Source: FEN-1191 sp964528845
GTDB lineage: Bacteria; Pseudomonadota; Gammaproteobacteria; Steroidobacterales; Steroidobacteraceae
Length of the DNA stretch: 64,000 nt
NCBI GenBank assembly: GCA_964528845.1
Contig: CAZGVE010000002.1
Span: 89,102-153,101 of the forward strand
Direction of reading: 5' to 3'
Part shown: positions 1 through 8,145 of the stretch, one piece after another
Layout of the letters: each line of letters begins with the position of its first letter
Numbering within the stretch: the stretch's first letter is position 1
Made by a program: the position numbers and the translations under genes
The notes under the pieces: model-generated
What the model saw: only the letters and a program-made list of their open reading frames with translations
Database searches by the model: none
Told to the model about the DNA's origin: nothing

Positions 1-323
1 TCGCGCCGCTCGATCCGGTCACGATCGAGCGCGTGGTCGACAAGCTGCTGATCGAAGTCGAGGCACAGCTCGAGCCGAAAGGCGTCACGCTGAACATCGA
101 CGAGGCCGCGCGGCACTGGATCGCGCAAAAGGGCTACGATCCGAAAATGGGTGCGCGCCCGATGGCACGCGTGATCCAGGAGCACATCAAGCGCCCGCTG
201 GCCGAGGAGCTGCTGTTCGGCAAGCTGGTCGGCGGCGGAGTCGTGCGCGTGTCGGTCTCCGCGGATCAGAGCGTGCTTACGCTCGAGTGCGTGCCAAGCA
301 CGCAGCCTGAAGTGACGGCCTGA
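1..323 (+). CDS. clpA: ATP-dependent Clp protease ATP-binding subunit ClpA, C-terminal part
   Basis: This is the last ~107 codons of ClpA, the AAA+ unfoldase that feeds substrates (including N-degron proteins) to the ClpP peptidase in the cytosol. The frame is open from base 3, so the gene starts upstream of the window. The visible part is the small C-terminal D2 domain: the PLDPVTIERVVDK helix, then GYDPKMGARPMARVIQ (sensor-2 region, whose GAR arginine contacts nucleotide) and the helix ending in PLAEELLFGKL. It converges on infA and lies near aat, whose transferase makes Leu/Phe N-degrons that the ClpS-ClpAP pathway reads. This clpA-infA-aat neighbourhood is classic for gammaproteobacteria. 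Only the 5' truncation by the window limits the call. Confidence 0.95.
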   Translation, partial: APLDPVTIERVVDKLLIEVEAQLEPKGVTLNIDEAARHWIAQKGYDPKMGARPMARVIQEHIKRPLAEELLFGKLVGGGVVRVSVSADQSVLTLECVPSTQPEVTA

Positions 324-353
324 GGTTGCCGTTGGGGCGGCGGGGCGCTCGGG

Positions 354-533
354 GCCCGCGGCAGACCCAGCGCCCGCGGCAGACNNNNNNNNNNNNNNNN
401 NNNNNNNNNNNNNNNNNNNNNNNNNNNNNNNNNNNNNNNNNNNNNNNNNNNNNNNNNNNNNNNNNNNNNNNNNNNNNNNNNNNNGCCCGCGGCAGACCCA
501 GCGCCCGCGGCAGACTCAGCGCCCGCGGTAGAC
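354..533. repeat. 18-bp tandem repeat between clpA and infA, interrupted by a gap
   Basis: Units of 18 bp (gcccgcggcagacccagc) are seen from 354 to 384 and again from 485 to 533. The 31 bases before the gap equal the 31 bases after it. The unit nearest infA differs by a few bases and contains the infA stop codon and last codons, so the array looks like an expansion of the infA 3' end. True copy number is hidden by the gap. Confidence 0.85.
385..484. other. Assembly gap (100 N)
   Basis: A run of exactly 100 N, the conventional placeholder for unknown length. Identical 31-bp repeats on both sides show that the assembler failed within the 18-bp tandem array. Confidence 0.95.
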
Positions 534-734
534 GATGCGTCCCTTGGTCAGGTCGTAGGGCGTCATTTCGACGGTGACCTGGTCGCCGGTCAGGATGCGG
601 ATGTAGTTCTTGCGCATCTTGCCCGAGATATGGGCGGTCACGACGTGGCCATTCTTGAGTTGCACGCGGAACGTGGTGTTGGGCAGGGTCTCGACGACCT
701 CGCCTTCCATCTGAATGGCATCTTCTTTGGGCAT
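516..734 (-). CDS. infA: Translation initiation factor IF-1
   Basis: IF-1 binds the 30S A site and helps IF-2 and IF-3 select the initiator tRNA. The 72-residue product has the usual family length and is a single S1-like OB fold. Characteristic stretches are MPKEDAIQMEGEVVETLPN at the start, RVQLKNGHVVTAHISGKMRK in the RNA-binding face and IRILTGDQVTVEMTPYDLTKG near the end. The ATG at 734 is the only sensible start. It follows aat on the same strand with 99 bp between, enough for its own promoter (see 764-792). Its stop codon lies inside the last unit of an 18-bp tandem repeat, so repeat expansion begins exactly at the end of the gene. Confidence 0.97.
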   Translation of the reverse strand: MPKEDAIQMEGEVVETLPNTTFRVQLKNGHVVTAHISGKMRKNYIRILTGDQVTVEMTPYDLTKGRIVYRGR

Positions 735-763
735 GCTGCGCTGCGCGACCTCAGGGGCCGCGA

Positions 764-792
764 ATTCTGCATAAAGGGACCCGGCAATGCAA
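764..792 (-). promoter_or_regulatory. Candidate sigma-70 promoter for infA
   Basis: On the minus strand TTGCAT (787-792 on the plus strand as ATGCAA) and CAGAAT (764-769) are separated by 17 bp, about 30 bp upstream of the infA ATG. Each hexamer is only a partial match to consensus. Confidence 0.4.
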
Positions 793-833
793 CGCGGCGG
801 CGCAAGGCGCGCATGCCGGTGCCCCCGCGCTGC

Positions 834-1487
834 TCATGCGCGTTGCAGCAATTCCAGGAATTCGCGCCGTGGGATCGGCCGGCTGCCGAGGCTGCGCAGG
901 TGCGCCGAAGCCAGCTGGCAGTCGATCAGGTCGATCCCGAAGGTAGCGCAGCGCTCCACCAGCCCCGCCAGCGCGGCCTTCGAGGCATCGGCCTCCCGGC
1001 TGAACATCGATTCGCCGAAGAACACGCGCCGCAGTCTCACGCCGTACAGGCCGCCGATCAGCGCATCGCCGCGCCAGATCTCGTAGCTGTGGGCCATGCC
1101 CCGCTGCGCGAGCGCGCAATAAGCCGCGTGCATTTCCGGGGTGATCCAGGTGCCAGGGCTGCGGCTGCGCGGCGCCGCGCAGGCGCGCAGTACCGCGGCG
1201 AAGTCGCGATCGGTATGAAACTCGAATCCGCGGCTGCGGATCGCCCGATCGAGGCTGCGCGAGCGCCGGAATTCCTGCGGCCAGAGCACCTCACGGGGAT
1301 CCGGGGACCACCACAGGACTGGCTGCCCCGGCGAGTACCACGGAAAGATCCCGCGCTCGTAGGCCGCGATCAGCCGCTCCGGGCGCAGATCGCCGCCGGC
1401 TGCGAGCAGCCCGGCCGGCTCGCGCAGTGCGCGTTCCGGTGGCGGAAACCGGTCGGGCGGATCATCCGGAGCCAGCCATGTGATCAT
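834..1487 (-). CDS. aat: Leucyl/phenylalanyl-tRNA--protein transferase
   Basis: Aat moves Leu or Phe from aminoacyl-tRNA to proteins with an N-terminal Arg or Lys, creating a destabilising N-terminus for ClpS/ClpAP in the cytosol. The 217-residue product matches the family length. It carries the hallmark blocks GLLAAGGDLRPERLIAAYERG, IFPWYSPGQPVLWWSPDPRE, HAAYCALAQRGMAHSYEIW, GGLYGVRLRRVFFGESMFS and FGIDLIDCQLASAHLRSLG. The ATG at 1487 precedes MITWL, a usual start for the family. It is third in the minus-strand series trxB, COG3146, aat, infA. The arginyl/leucyltransferase gene (bpt/ate) that often follows aat in pseudomonads is absent. Confidence 0.96.
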   Translation of the reverse strand: MITWLAPDDPPDRFPPPERALREPAGLLAAGGDLRPERLIAAYERGIFPWYSPGQPVLWWSPDPREVLWPQEFRRSRSLDRAIRSRGFEFHTDRDFAAVLRACAAPRSRSPGTWITPEMHAAYCALAQRGMAHSYEIWRGDALIGGLYGVRLRRVFFGESMFSREADASKAALAGLVERCATFGIDLIDCQLASAHLRSLGSRPIPRREFLELLQRA

Positions 1488-1527
1488 CGTCGTACGCGCC
1501 GGTTGCCGCCGCGGTCAGCCTAAGACT

Positions 1528-2682
1528 TCAGGACGCGCCGGACGCATCTGCTTCGTCCTTGCGGAACGGAGCATGGGCGCCGGCGGCGGCGGCATAGGCG
1601 TCGATCGCGTCGCCTTCCCGGTCCAGGTAGCTCGCGATGGCACGCCGCAGCACCGGATCGGCGACCCAGTGGGCGGACCAGGTCAGCGCCGGTTCGAAGC
1701 CGCGCGCGATCTTGTGCTCGCCCTGCGTACCCGGTTCGAAGCGCCGGATTCCGTGCTCGATGCAATAGTCGATGCCCTGGTAGTAGCACGCCTCGAAATG
1801 CAGGCTGTGGTAGTCCGCGTCGGCACCCCAGTAGCGTCCGAACAGCGTGTCGGCCGAGCGGAAGAACACTGCCGCCGCGACTGGTTTGCCGGCGCACAGC
1901 GCGAGCTTCACCAGCAGCGAGGCACCGAGCGTGCGCGCGATCTGCGCAAAGAACTCGCGATTCAGGTAGGGCGTGTGGCCGTGGCGGATGAAGGTCGTGG
2001 CGTGGAAATCGTGCACCATCCCGATCAGCGCATCATCGAGTGCCGCACCCCCGAGCGTGCGGAACTCGATGCCCTGTTCGAGTACGCGCCGGCGCTCGCG
2101 CCGCGCCTTCTTGCGCTTGTCGGCGGAGAAGCCGTCGAGGAAGTCCCCGAAGTCGCGGTAGCCGCGGTTATGCCACTGGAAATGGCAGTCGCGACGCAGT
2201 AGCCAGCCGTCCGCGGCACAGGCGGCTCGGCCCGGCTCATCGAGGAACAGCGCGTGCACGGAGGACAGTTCGCCCTCCTGGGCGTGCTCGCGCATCGCGG
2301 CGAGCAGGCGCTGGCAGCTGTCAGGCGCCGACGGCCCTGCGCGTACCAGCAGGCGCGGGCCCGTGGCCGGCGTGAACGGCACCGCACACAGCAGCTTCGG
2401 GTAGTACGGCAGACCGCGCTGGGACGCCGCGCGCGCCCACGCGAAATCGAACACGAATTCACCCCAGGAATGATCCTTCAGGTACAGCGGCGCCGCGGCC
2501 GCGAGGCCCGCGGCGTCGCTGTGCACCAGGTGCCGGGGCGTCCAGCCACCGCGCGCCTGCACGCAGCCGCTGTCCTCGAGCGCGGCCAGGAACTCGTGGC
2601 GCAGGAACGGGTAGTCAGCGGTCAGGGCGTTCCATTGCGCGGCGGGTACTTCATGGATTGAGTGGAGAAAGCGGCTGTGCAC
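1528..2682 (-). CDS. FemAB/GNAT-like acyltransferase (DUF482, COG3146 family)
   Basis: A 384-residue member of the DUF482/COG3146 family, named peptidogalycan biosynthesis/recognition and thought to adopt a double GNAT fold like FemAB amino-acyl transferases. No reaction has been firmly assigned, so the substrate is unknown. Family-typical parts are the N-terminal HSIHEVPAAQWNALTADYPFLRHEFL, the AAPLYLKDHSWGEFVFDFAWA block, and the C-terminal FRSADTLFGRYWGADADYHSLHFEACYYQGIDYCI region. The start at 2682 is GTG with no clear ribosome-binding site. It lies 22 bp after trxB and 40 bp before aat, so it is probably co-transcribed. Its place next to N-degron and redox genes is a frequent gammaproteobacterial arrangement, but the reason is not known. 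Confidence 0.8.
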   Translation of the reverse strand: MHSRFLHSIHEVPAAQWNALTADYPFLRHEFLAALEDSGCVQARGGWTPRHLVHSDAAGLAAAAPLYLKDHSWGEFVFDFAWARAASQRGLPYYPKLLCAVPFTPATGPRLLVRAGPSAPDSCQRLLAAMREHAQEGELSSVHALFLDEPGRAACAADGWLLRRDCHFQWHNRGYRDFGDFLDGFSADKRKKARRERRRVLEQGIEFRTLGGAALDDALIGMVHDFHATTFIRHGHTPYLNREFFAQIARTLGASLLVKLALCAGKPVAAAVFFRSADTLFGRYWGADADYHSLHFEACYYQGIDYCIEHGIRRFEPGTQGEHKIARGFEPALTWSAHWVADPVLRRAIASYLDREGDAIDAYAAAAGAHAPFRKDEADASGAS

Positions 2683-2704
2683 GGGGCGCTAGCCTAAGCC
2701 GTCA

Positions 2705-3679
2705 TCAGGACCCGGGCCGGTCGGACTGCTCTGACTGCTCGAGGTAGCGGTCCGCATCGAGCGCCGCCATGCAGCCCGAGCCCGCCGAGGTGATCGCCTG
2801 GCGGTACACGTGGTCGGCGACGTCACCCGCGGCGAATACGCCAGCGAGGCTGGTCGCTGTGGCATCCCCATGAGCGCCGCCACGCACCTGGATATAGCCG
2901 CCGTGCATCTCGAGCTGCCCGCGGAACAGCTCGGTATTCGGCGTGTGCCCGATCGCGATGAAGACGCCGCTCAGCTCGAGCGTGCGCAGCGCGCCATCGC
3001 GCACGGATCGCAGGCGCACGCCCTGCACGCCGGCTTCGTCGCCGAGGATCTCCTGTACCTCGTGATGCCACAGAAAGCTGACCCGGCCGGCACGCTCGCG
3101 CTCGAACAGCCGGTCCTGCAGGATCTTCTCGGCGCGCAGCCGGTCGCGACGGTGTACCAGCGTCACGTGCGCGGCCAGATTCGACAGGTACAGCGCCTCC
3201 TCGACTGCGGTGTTGCCGCCGCCGATCACCGCGACCCGCTGGCCGCGGAAGAAGAAGCCATCGCAGGTGGCGCACGCCGAGACACCGCGGCCGCGATAGG
3301 TCTCCTCCGAGGCGAGCCCGAGGTAGCGGGCCGATGCACCAGTCGCGATGATCAGCGCATCGCAGCTATAGCTCCCGGCATCGCCGCGCAGCATGAAGGG
3401 CCGCACCGACAGGTCGGCGGCGGACAGGTGATCGGCAACGATCTCGGTCGCGAAGCGCTCGGCGTGCGCGCGCATGCGCGCCATCAGCGCCGGTCCCTGC
3501 AGGCCTTCGACGTCGCCAGGCCAGTTGTCGACGTCGGTCGTGGTCATCAATTGGCCGCCCTGCTCGAGCCCGGTGATCAGCATCGGCCTGCGATTGGCCC
3601 GTGCCGCATACACGGCTGCGGCGTAGCCGGCCGGGCCGGAGCCAATGATGATCAGTCGGCGATGCTCTGCAGGACTCAT
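2705..3679 (-). CDS. trxB: Thioredoxin-disulfide reductase
   Basis: Flavoenzyme that uses NADPH to reduce thioredoxin in the cytosol. Visible elements in order are the FAD-binding GSGPAGYAAAVYAAR, the GLEQGGQLMTTTDVDNWPG segment, the redox-active CATC with DGFFFRG, the NADPH motif GGGNTAVEEALYL, and the C-terminal FAD motif GVFAAGDV. The size (324 residues) is normal. I chose the ATG at 3679 rather than the in-frame GTG at 3685, because a GGAG lies five bases upstream of the ATG. Divergent from ftsK across about 45 bp, and first gene of the minus-strand run trxB-COG3146-aat-infA. Confidence 0.95.
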   Translation of the reverse strand: MSPAEHRRLIIIGSGPAGYAAAVYAARANRRPMLITGLEQGGQLMTTTDVDNWPGDVEGLQGPALMARMRAHAERFATEIVADHLSAADLSVRPFMLRGDAGSYSCDALIIATGASARYLGLASEETYRGRGVSACATCDGFFFRGQRVAVIGGGNTAVEEALYLSNLAAHVTLVHRRDRLRAEKILQDRLFERERAGRVSFLWHHEVQEILGDEAGVQGVRLRSVRDGALRTLELSGVFIAIGHTPNTELFRGQLEMHGGYIQVRGGAHGDATATSLAGVFAAGDVADHVYRQAITSAGSGCMAALDADRYLEQSEQSDRPGS

Positions 3680-3726
3680 TTGCACTCCGGCGCAAGGCGC
3701 TGTCCCAAATCATATAAGATTCAGGC

Positions 3727-6051
3727 GTGGCTGAATCCACCGTCCAGGGCCGATTGCCGCTGCGTCTGTCCGCGGTGGTCGCACGCGGGCTGCGCGAGAG
3801 CGCGGCCATCGCGCTCGGCGTCCTGGCGCTCGTGCTCGCGGTCGCGCTGCTGAGCTTCGATGCGCACGATCCGGGATTCTCGTCCACCGGCTCAGGCGGG
3901 TCGGTGCACAACCGCGTCGGTCCGGTTGGCGCCTGGTTCGCCGACGCACTGTACTTCCTGTTCGGGCGTCCGGCCTATCTGCTGCCGGTGATGCTCGGTA
4001 TCGCGGCCTGGCGGCTCGCGCGTGGTGGCGGACGGGCCGAGACCCACTCGCGGCTGAATCTCGCGGTGCGAGTCGCCGGTTTCCTGGTCATGCTGGTGGC
4101 GAGCTGCGCGCTCGCCGCCCTGCACTGGACGCCGGGCATGCTGCCGCAGGGTGCCGGCGGCATCGTCGGCAGCGCGGCGGGCGATGCGCTCGAGTCGGGG
4201 ATGAAGCTGCTCGGCGCGACGCTGCTGCTGCTGGCGGCATGGATGGCCGGTGCGGCCGTGACTTTCGGCGTGTCCTGGTTCGCGATCATGGACCGTATGG
4301 GCGCCTGGTGTTGGGCTGCGGTGCGGCTCGCCCGCGAGCGCGCGCAGCAGGCGCGCACCAGCAGCGCCGGGCGTTCGGCGCGGCTCGAACGCAAGGAAGC
4401 AGTGCAGGCCGAGCAGAAGAAGGTCGCGGCGCGTGCCGCACCGCGTATCGAAGCCCCTGCGCCCGCCGTGGCCAAGAGCGAGCGTGCGGAGAAGGAGCGG
4501 CAGGTCCCGCTGTTCGATCCGCCCCAGGCGCGCGAGCTGCCGCCGCTCGACCTGCTGGATGATCCGGGCGTGCGTGAGCCGTCCTATTCGGCCGAGGCGC
4601 TCGAGGCGATGTCGCGCCTGGTCGAGCTGAAGCTCAAGGATTTCGGCGTCGACGTCGAAGTGGTAGCCGTGCATCCCGGCCCGGTCGTGACCCGCTTCGA
4701 GATGCGGCCCGCACCCGGCGTCAAGGCGAGCCAGATCACCGCGCTGTCCAAGGACCTCGCCCGCTCGCTCTCGACCATCAGTGTGCGCGTGGTCGAGGTC
4801 ATCCCCGGCAAGTCGGTCATGGGCCTGGAGATCCCGAACGAGAAGCGCGAGATCGTCACGCTCGGGGAGATCATCCGCTCCAAGGCCTACGAGGACGTGC
4901 CCTCACCGCTGGTGCTCGCGCTCGGCAAGGACATCGGCGGCCTGCCCGTGGTCGCGGATCTCGCGCGCATGCCGCACCTGCTGATCGCCGGCACCACCGG
5001 ATCGGGCAAGTCGGTCGCGATCAACGCGATGGTGTTGAGTCTGCTGTACAAGTCCACCGCCGAGCACGTGCGGTTGATCATGATCGATCCGAAGATGCTC
5101 GAGCTGTCGGTATACGAGGGGATTCCGCACCTGCTGGCGCCGGTCGTGACCGACATGAAGCAGGCCGCCAATGCGCTGCGCTGGGGCGTCGCCGAGATGG
5201 AGCGGCGCTACCAGCTGATGTCCGCCCTCGGCGTGCGCAACATCGCGGGCTACAACCGGCGCGTCAAGGATGCGATCGCCGAGGGCAAGCCGATCCGCGA
5301 TCCGGTCATGATGGCGCGCGCGGCGAACGATCCGCACCTGGACCAGAGCACGATCCCGAATCTCGAGCCGCTGCCGTTCGTGGTCGTCATCATCGATGAG
5401 CTCGCCGACCTGATGATGATCGTCGGCAAGAAGGTCGAGGAACTCATCGCCCGCCTCGCCCAGAAGGCGCGCGCGTCCGGCATCCACCTCGTGCTGGCGA
5501 CCCAGCGCCCTTCGGTGGACGTGATCACAGGGCTGATCAAGGCGAACATTCCGACGCGCATCGCGTTCCAGGTCTCGGCCAAGGTCGATTCGCGCACCAT
5601 CCTCGACCAGATGGGCGCCGAGTCGCTGCTCGGGCACGGCGACATGCTGTACCTGCCGCCGGGCACTTCGATGCCGACCCGGATTCACGGCGCCTTCGTC
5701 TCTGATCAGGAAGTGCACCGCGTGGTCGATTCCCTCAAGCGCGCGGCGGCACCGAACTACATCGAGGAGGTGCTGCAGGGGCCTTCGACGCCGATACCGG
5801 GCCTGGCCGGCGAGGACGAGGAGGGCGGAGCCGACGCCATGGACGCGGAACAGGATGCGCTCTACGACGAGGCGGTTCGGATCGTCACCAGTGAGCGCAA
5901 GCCCTCGATCTCCTACGTGCAGCGGCGCCTGAAGATCGGCTACAACCGCGCGGCACGGCTGCTCGAGGCGATGGAGCTTGCCGGCATCGTCGGTCCCCTG
6001 CAGTCCAACGGCGGCCGTGAAGTGCTCTCGCCGCCGCCACCGGGCCAATGA
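3727..6051 (+). CDS. ftsK: DNA translocase FtsK
   Basis: Septum-located motor that pumps chromosome ends through the closing division site and activates XerCD at dif. The 774-residue protein has an N-terminal membrane domain (hydrophobic segments within about residues 25-185), a short charged linker (about 195-260), and the RecA-like motor with Walker A GTTGSGKS at about 422 and Walker B VVIIDELADLM at about 553. The C-terminal gamma winged helix that reads KOPS sites is intact (AVRIVTSERKPSISYVQRRL near 715-745). The linker is much shorter than in E. coli FtsK, as in pseudomonads. The start is GTG. It overlaps lolA by four bases, so the two are translationally coupled. Confidence 0.96.
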   Translation: MAESTVQGRLPLRLSAVVARGLRESAAIALGVLALVLAVALLSFDAHDPGFSSTGSGGSVHNRVGPVGAWFADALYFLFGRPAYLLPVMLGIAAWRLARGGGRAETHSRLNLAVRVAGFLVMLVASCALAALHWTPGMLPQGAGGIVGSAAGDALESGMKLLGATLLLLAAWMAGAAVTFGVSWFAIMDRMGAWCWAAVRLARERAQQARTSSAGRSARLERKEAVQAEQKKVAARAAPRIEAPAPAVAKSERAEKERQVPLFDPPQARELPPLDLLDDPGVREPSYSAEALEAMSRLVELKLKDFGVDVEVVAVHPGPVVTRFEMRPAPGVKASQITALSKDLARSLSTISVRVVEVIPGKSVMGLEIPNEKREIVTLGEIIRSKAYEDVPSPLVLALGKDIGGLPVVADLARMPHLLIAGTTGSGKSVAINAMVLSLLYKSTAEHVRLIMIDPKMLELSVYEGIPHLLAPVVTDMKQAANALRWGVAEMERRYQLMSALGVRNIAGYNRRVKDAIAEGKPIRDPVMMARAANDPHLDQSTIPNLEPLPFVVVIIDELADLMMIVGKKVEELIARLAQKARASGIHLVLATQRPSVDVITGLIKANIPTRIAFQVSAKVDSRTILDQMGAESLLGHGDMLYLPPGTSMPTRIHGAFVSDQEVHRVVDSLKRAAAPNYIEEVLQGPSTPIPGLAGEDEEGGADAMDAEQDALYDEAVRIVTSERKPSISYVQRRLKIGYNRAARLLEAMELAGIVGPLQSNGGREVLSPPPPGQ

Positions 6052-6743
6052 AGCGCGCGCGCGTGGCGCTGCGCTGCGCGATCGCGTTGCTGCTGTGCGC
6101 GCTGCCCGGAGCACCGATCCCCGCGGCTGGCGCGCCCACCGGTGACATCACCGATGTCACCGTGCTCGATCGCTACCTGCAGGGATTGACCAGCCTGCGC
6201 ACCGGATTCCAGCAGACGGTCCATGATGCGCATGGCACGACCGTCGAGTCCGGTGCCGGTGAATTGATCGTGCAGCGGCCGGGCCGGTTCCGCTGGGACT
6301 ACGAACCCAACGCGAGCACCAGCACCGATCCTAAGCTAAGCGGTCAGCTGCTCGTCGCCGACGGCCGCAACCTCTGGTTCTATGATCGCGAACTCTCCCA
6401 GGTCACGGTCAAGCCGGTCGCGAGCGTGCTGTCCCCGACACCCGTGATGCTGCTGTCCGGCTCGGTCGCAGACCTGCACGCACAGTTCGAAGTGAGCGCC
6501 GCGAAGCCCCACGATGGGCTCGACTGGGTGGTGATCCAGCCGCGCAGCGCCGAGGCGGATTTCAGTCACGCCGAACTCGGCTTCGCCGGCGAGCAGCTTG
6601 CGCGCATGATCATCAACGACCGCCTCGGCCAGACCGTGCGGCTGGACTTCGAGCACAGCCAGCGCAACGCGCCGATCGACGCGGCGTATTTCAGCTTCGT
6701 GCCGCCGGCGGGCGTCGATGTCATCGGCACCCCGCAACATTAA
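6048..6743 (+). CDS. lolA: Outer-membrane lipoprotein carrier protein LolA
   Basis: Periplasmic chaperone that takes lipoproteins from LolCDE and hands them to LolB at the outer membrane. The 231-residue precursor begins with a Sec signal peptide (hydrophobic core AIALLLCALPGAPI). The mature part shows family blocks LDRYLQGLTSLRTGFQQTV, GELIVQRPGRFRWDYEPN, LLVADGRNLWFYDRELSQVTV and the closing TVRLDFEHSQRNAPIDAAYFSF. The ATG overlaps the ftsK stop (ATGA), a coupling seen in many gammaproteobacteria. The 3' end overlaps the next gene, rarA, by 26 bp. Confidence 0.95.
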   Translation: MKRARVALRCAIALLLCALPGAPIPAAGAPTGDITDVTVLDRYLQGLTSLRTGFQQTVHDAHGTTVESGAGELIVQRPGRFRWDYEPNASTSTDPKLSGQLLVADGRNLWFYDRELSQVTVKPVASVLSPTPVMLLSGSVADLHAQFEVSAAKPHDGLDWVVIQPRSAEADFSHAELGFAGEQLARMIINDRLGQTVRLDFEHSQRNAPIDAAYFSFVPPAGVDVIGTPQH

Positions 6744-8145
6744 GCGCCGGGGCGCGCAGCGGCCCCTCGTGCTGCCCGAAGGCATCCTTGCCTCGCGGCC
6801 GCTCGCCGAGCGCATGCGCCCGCGGACCACGTCCGAATTCGTCGGCCAGTCGCATCTGCTTGGGGAGGGCAAGCCCCTGCACGCCGCAATCGAGCGCGGC
6901 GTGCTGCATTCTCTGATCCTGTGGGGCCCACCCGGCACTGGCAAGACCACGCTGGCGCGGCTGATCGCGGAGCGCAGCGCGGCCCGCTTCATCGCGCTCT
7001 CAGCGGTGCAGGCCGGCATCCAGGACATCCGGGAGGCGGTACAGGGTGCGCGCGAGGCCGCGGCTGCGGGGCAGCGCACGGTGCTGTTCCTGGACGAGGT
7101 GCATCGCTTCAACAAGGCGCAGCAGGACGCATTCCTGCCGCACGTGGAGGACGGGACGCTGATCTTCATCGGCGCGACGACTGAGAATCCGTCGTTCGAG
7201 ATCATCGGGGCGCTGCTCTCTCGCGCGCGCGTCTACGTGCTGCGGCCGCTCGGGAGCGCCGAGCTGCATGCGCTGATGGCCCGCGCGCTCGCTGATCCGG
7301 AGCGCGGGCTCGGCACCCAGCAGCTCAAGCTCGATCCGGAAGCGGCGCAGCTGCTGGCGCACGCGGCCGACGGTGACGCACGCCGGGCGCTGAACCTGCT
7401 CGAACTCGTTGCCGGACTCGCGGCCTCGACGGGAACCGCCCTGATCTCGGTGCCGCTCGCGCAGGAGGTCGCGAGCGGGGGTCGGCGCCGCTTCGACAAG
7501 GGGGGCGATCAGTTCTATGACCAGATCTCGGCGCTGCACAAGGCGGTGCGCGGCACCGATCCGGATGCGGCGCTGTACTGGTTCGCGCGCATGCTCGACG
7601 GAGGCTGCGATCCGCACTACCTGGCGCGGCGCATCACGCGCATGGCCAGCGAGGACATCGGCCTGGCCGATCCGCGCGCGCTGCAGATTGCGCTCGAGGC
7701 CTGGATGGCCTTCGAGCGGCTCGGCAGTCCCGAGGGCGAGCTCGCGCTGGCCCAGGCCGTGGTCTACCTGGCAGTCGCGGCCAAGAGTAATGCGCTGTAT
7801 CTGGCCTACGGGAATGCGCAGGCCGACGTCGAACGCTACGGCTCGCTCGACGTGCCGATGCACCTGCGCAACGCGCCTACGCGGCTGATGCGCGAGCTGG
7901 GTCACGGCCAGGGTTACCGCTACGCGCACGATGAGCCCGGGGCGTTTGCGGCCGGAGAGCGCTACTTTCCCGATGGAATGCCCGAGCAACGGTATTATCA
8001 TCCGACGCCGCGCGGACTCGAACAGCGCATCGGCGAGGCGCTTGAACGGCTGCGTTCGCGCGCCGGCGCAGATCTGCCCGCCGCGGCCGTTGGCACGGGG
8101 AACCCGGGCGGCGTGGACCATGGCGGTGGCGGGGAGAAGGGATGA
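6718..8145 (+). CDS. rarA: Replication-associated recombination protein A (RarA/MgsA), AAA+ ATPase
   Basis: RarA is a clamp-loader-like AAA+ protein that acts at stalled forks and single-strand gaps. The 475-residue protein contains PLAERMRPRTTSEFVGQSHL, Walker A GPPGTGKTT, Walker B VLFLDEVHRFNKAQQDAFLP, the sensor-1 FIGATTENPSFE, the arginine-finger region ALLSRARVYVLRPL and the C-terminal tetramerisation domain (YDQISALHKAVRGTDPDAAL, YLARRITRMASEDIGLADP). The ATG at 6718 lies inside the end of lolA. Later starts would remove only a non-conserved basic N-terminus, so the exact start is slightly uncertain. It overlaps serS by four bases. The lolA-rarA-serS order is conserved in relatives. Confidence 0.95.
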   Translation: MSSAPRNIKRRGAQRPLVLPEGILASRPLAERMRPRTTSEFVGQSHLLGEGKPLHAAIERGVLHSLILWGPPGTGKTTLARLIAERSAARFIALSAVQAGIQDIREAVQGAREAAAAGQRTVLFLDEVHRFNKAQQDAFLPHVEDGTLIFIGATTENPSFEIIGALLSRARVYVLRPLGSAELHALMARALADPERGLGTQQLKLDPEAAQLLAHAADGDARRALNLLELVAGLAASTGTALISVPLAQEVASGGRRRFDKGGDQFYDQISALHKAVRGTDPDAALYWFARMLDGGCDPHYLARRITRMASEDIGLADPRALQIALEAWMAFERLGSPEGELALAQAVVYLAVAAKSNALYLAYGNAQADVERYGSLDVPMHLRNAPTRLMRELGHGQGYRYAHDEPGAFAAGERYFPDGMPEQRYYHPTPRGLEQRIGEALERLRSRAGADLPAAAVGTGNPGGVDHGGGGEKG

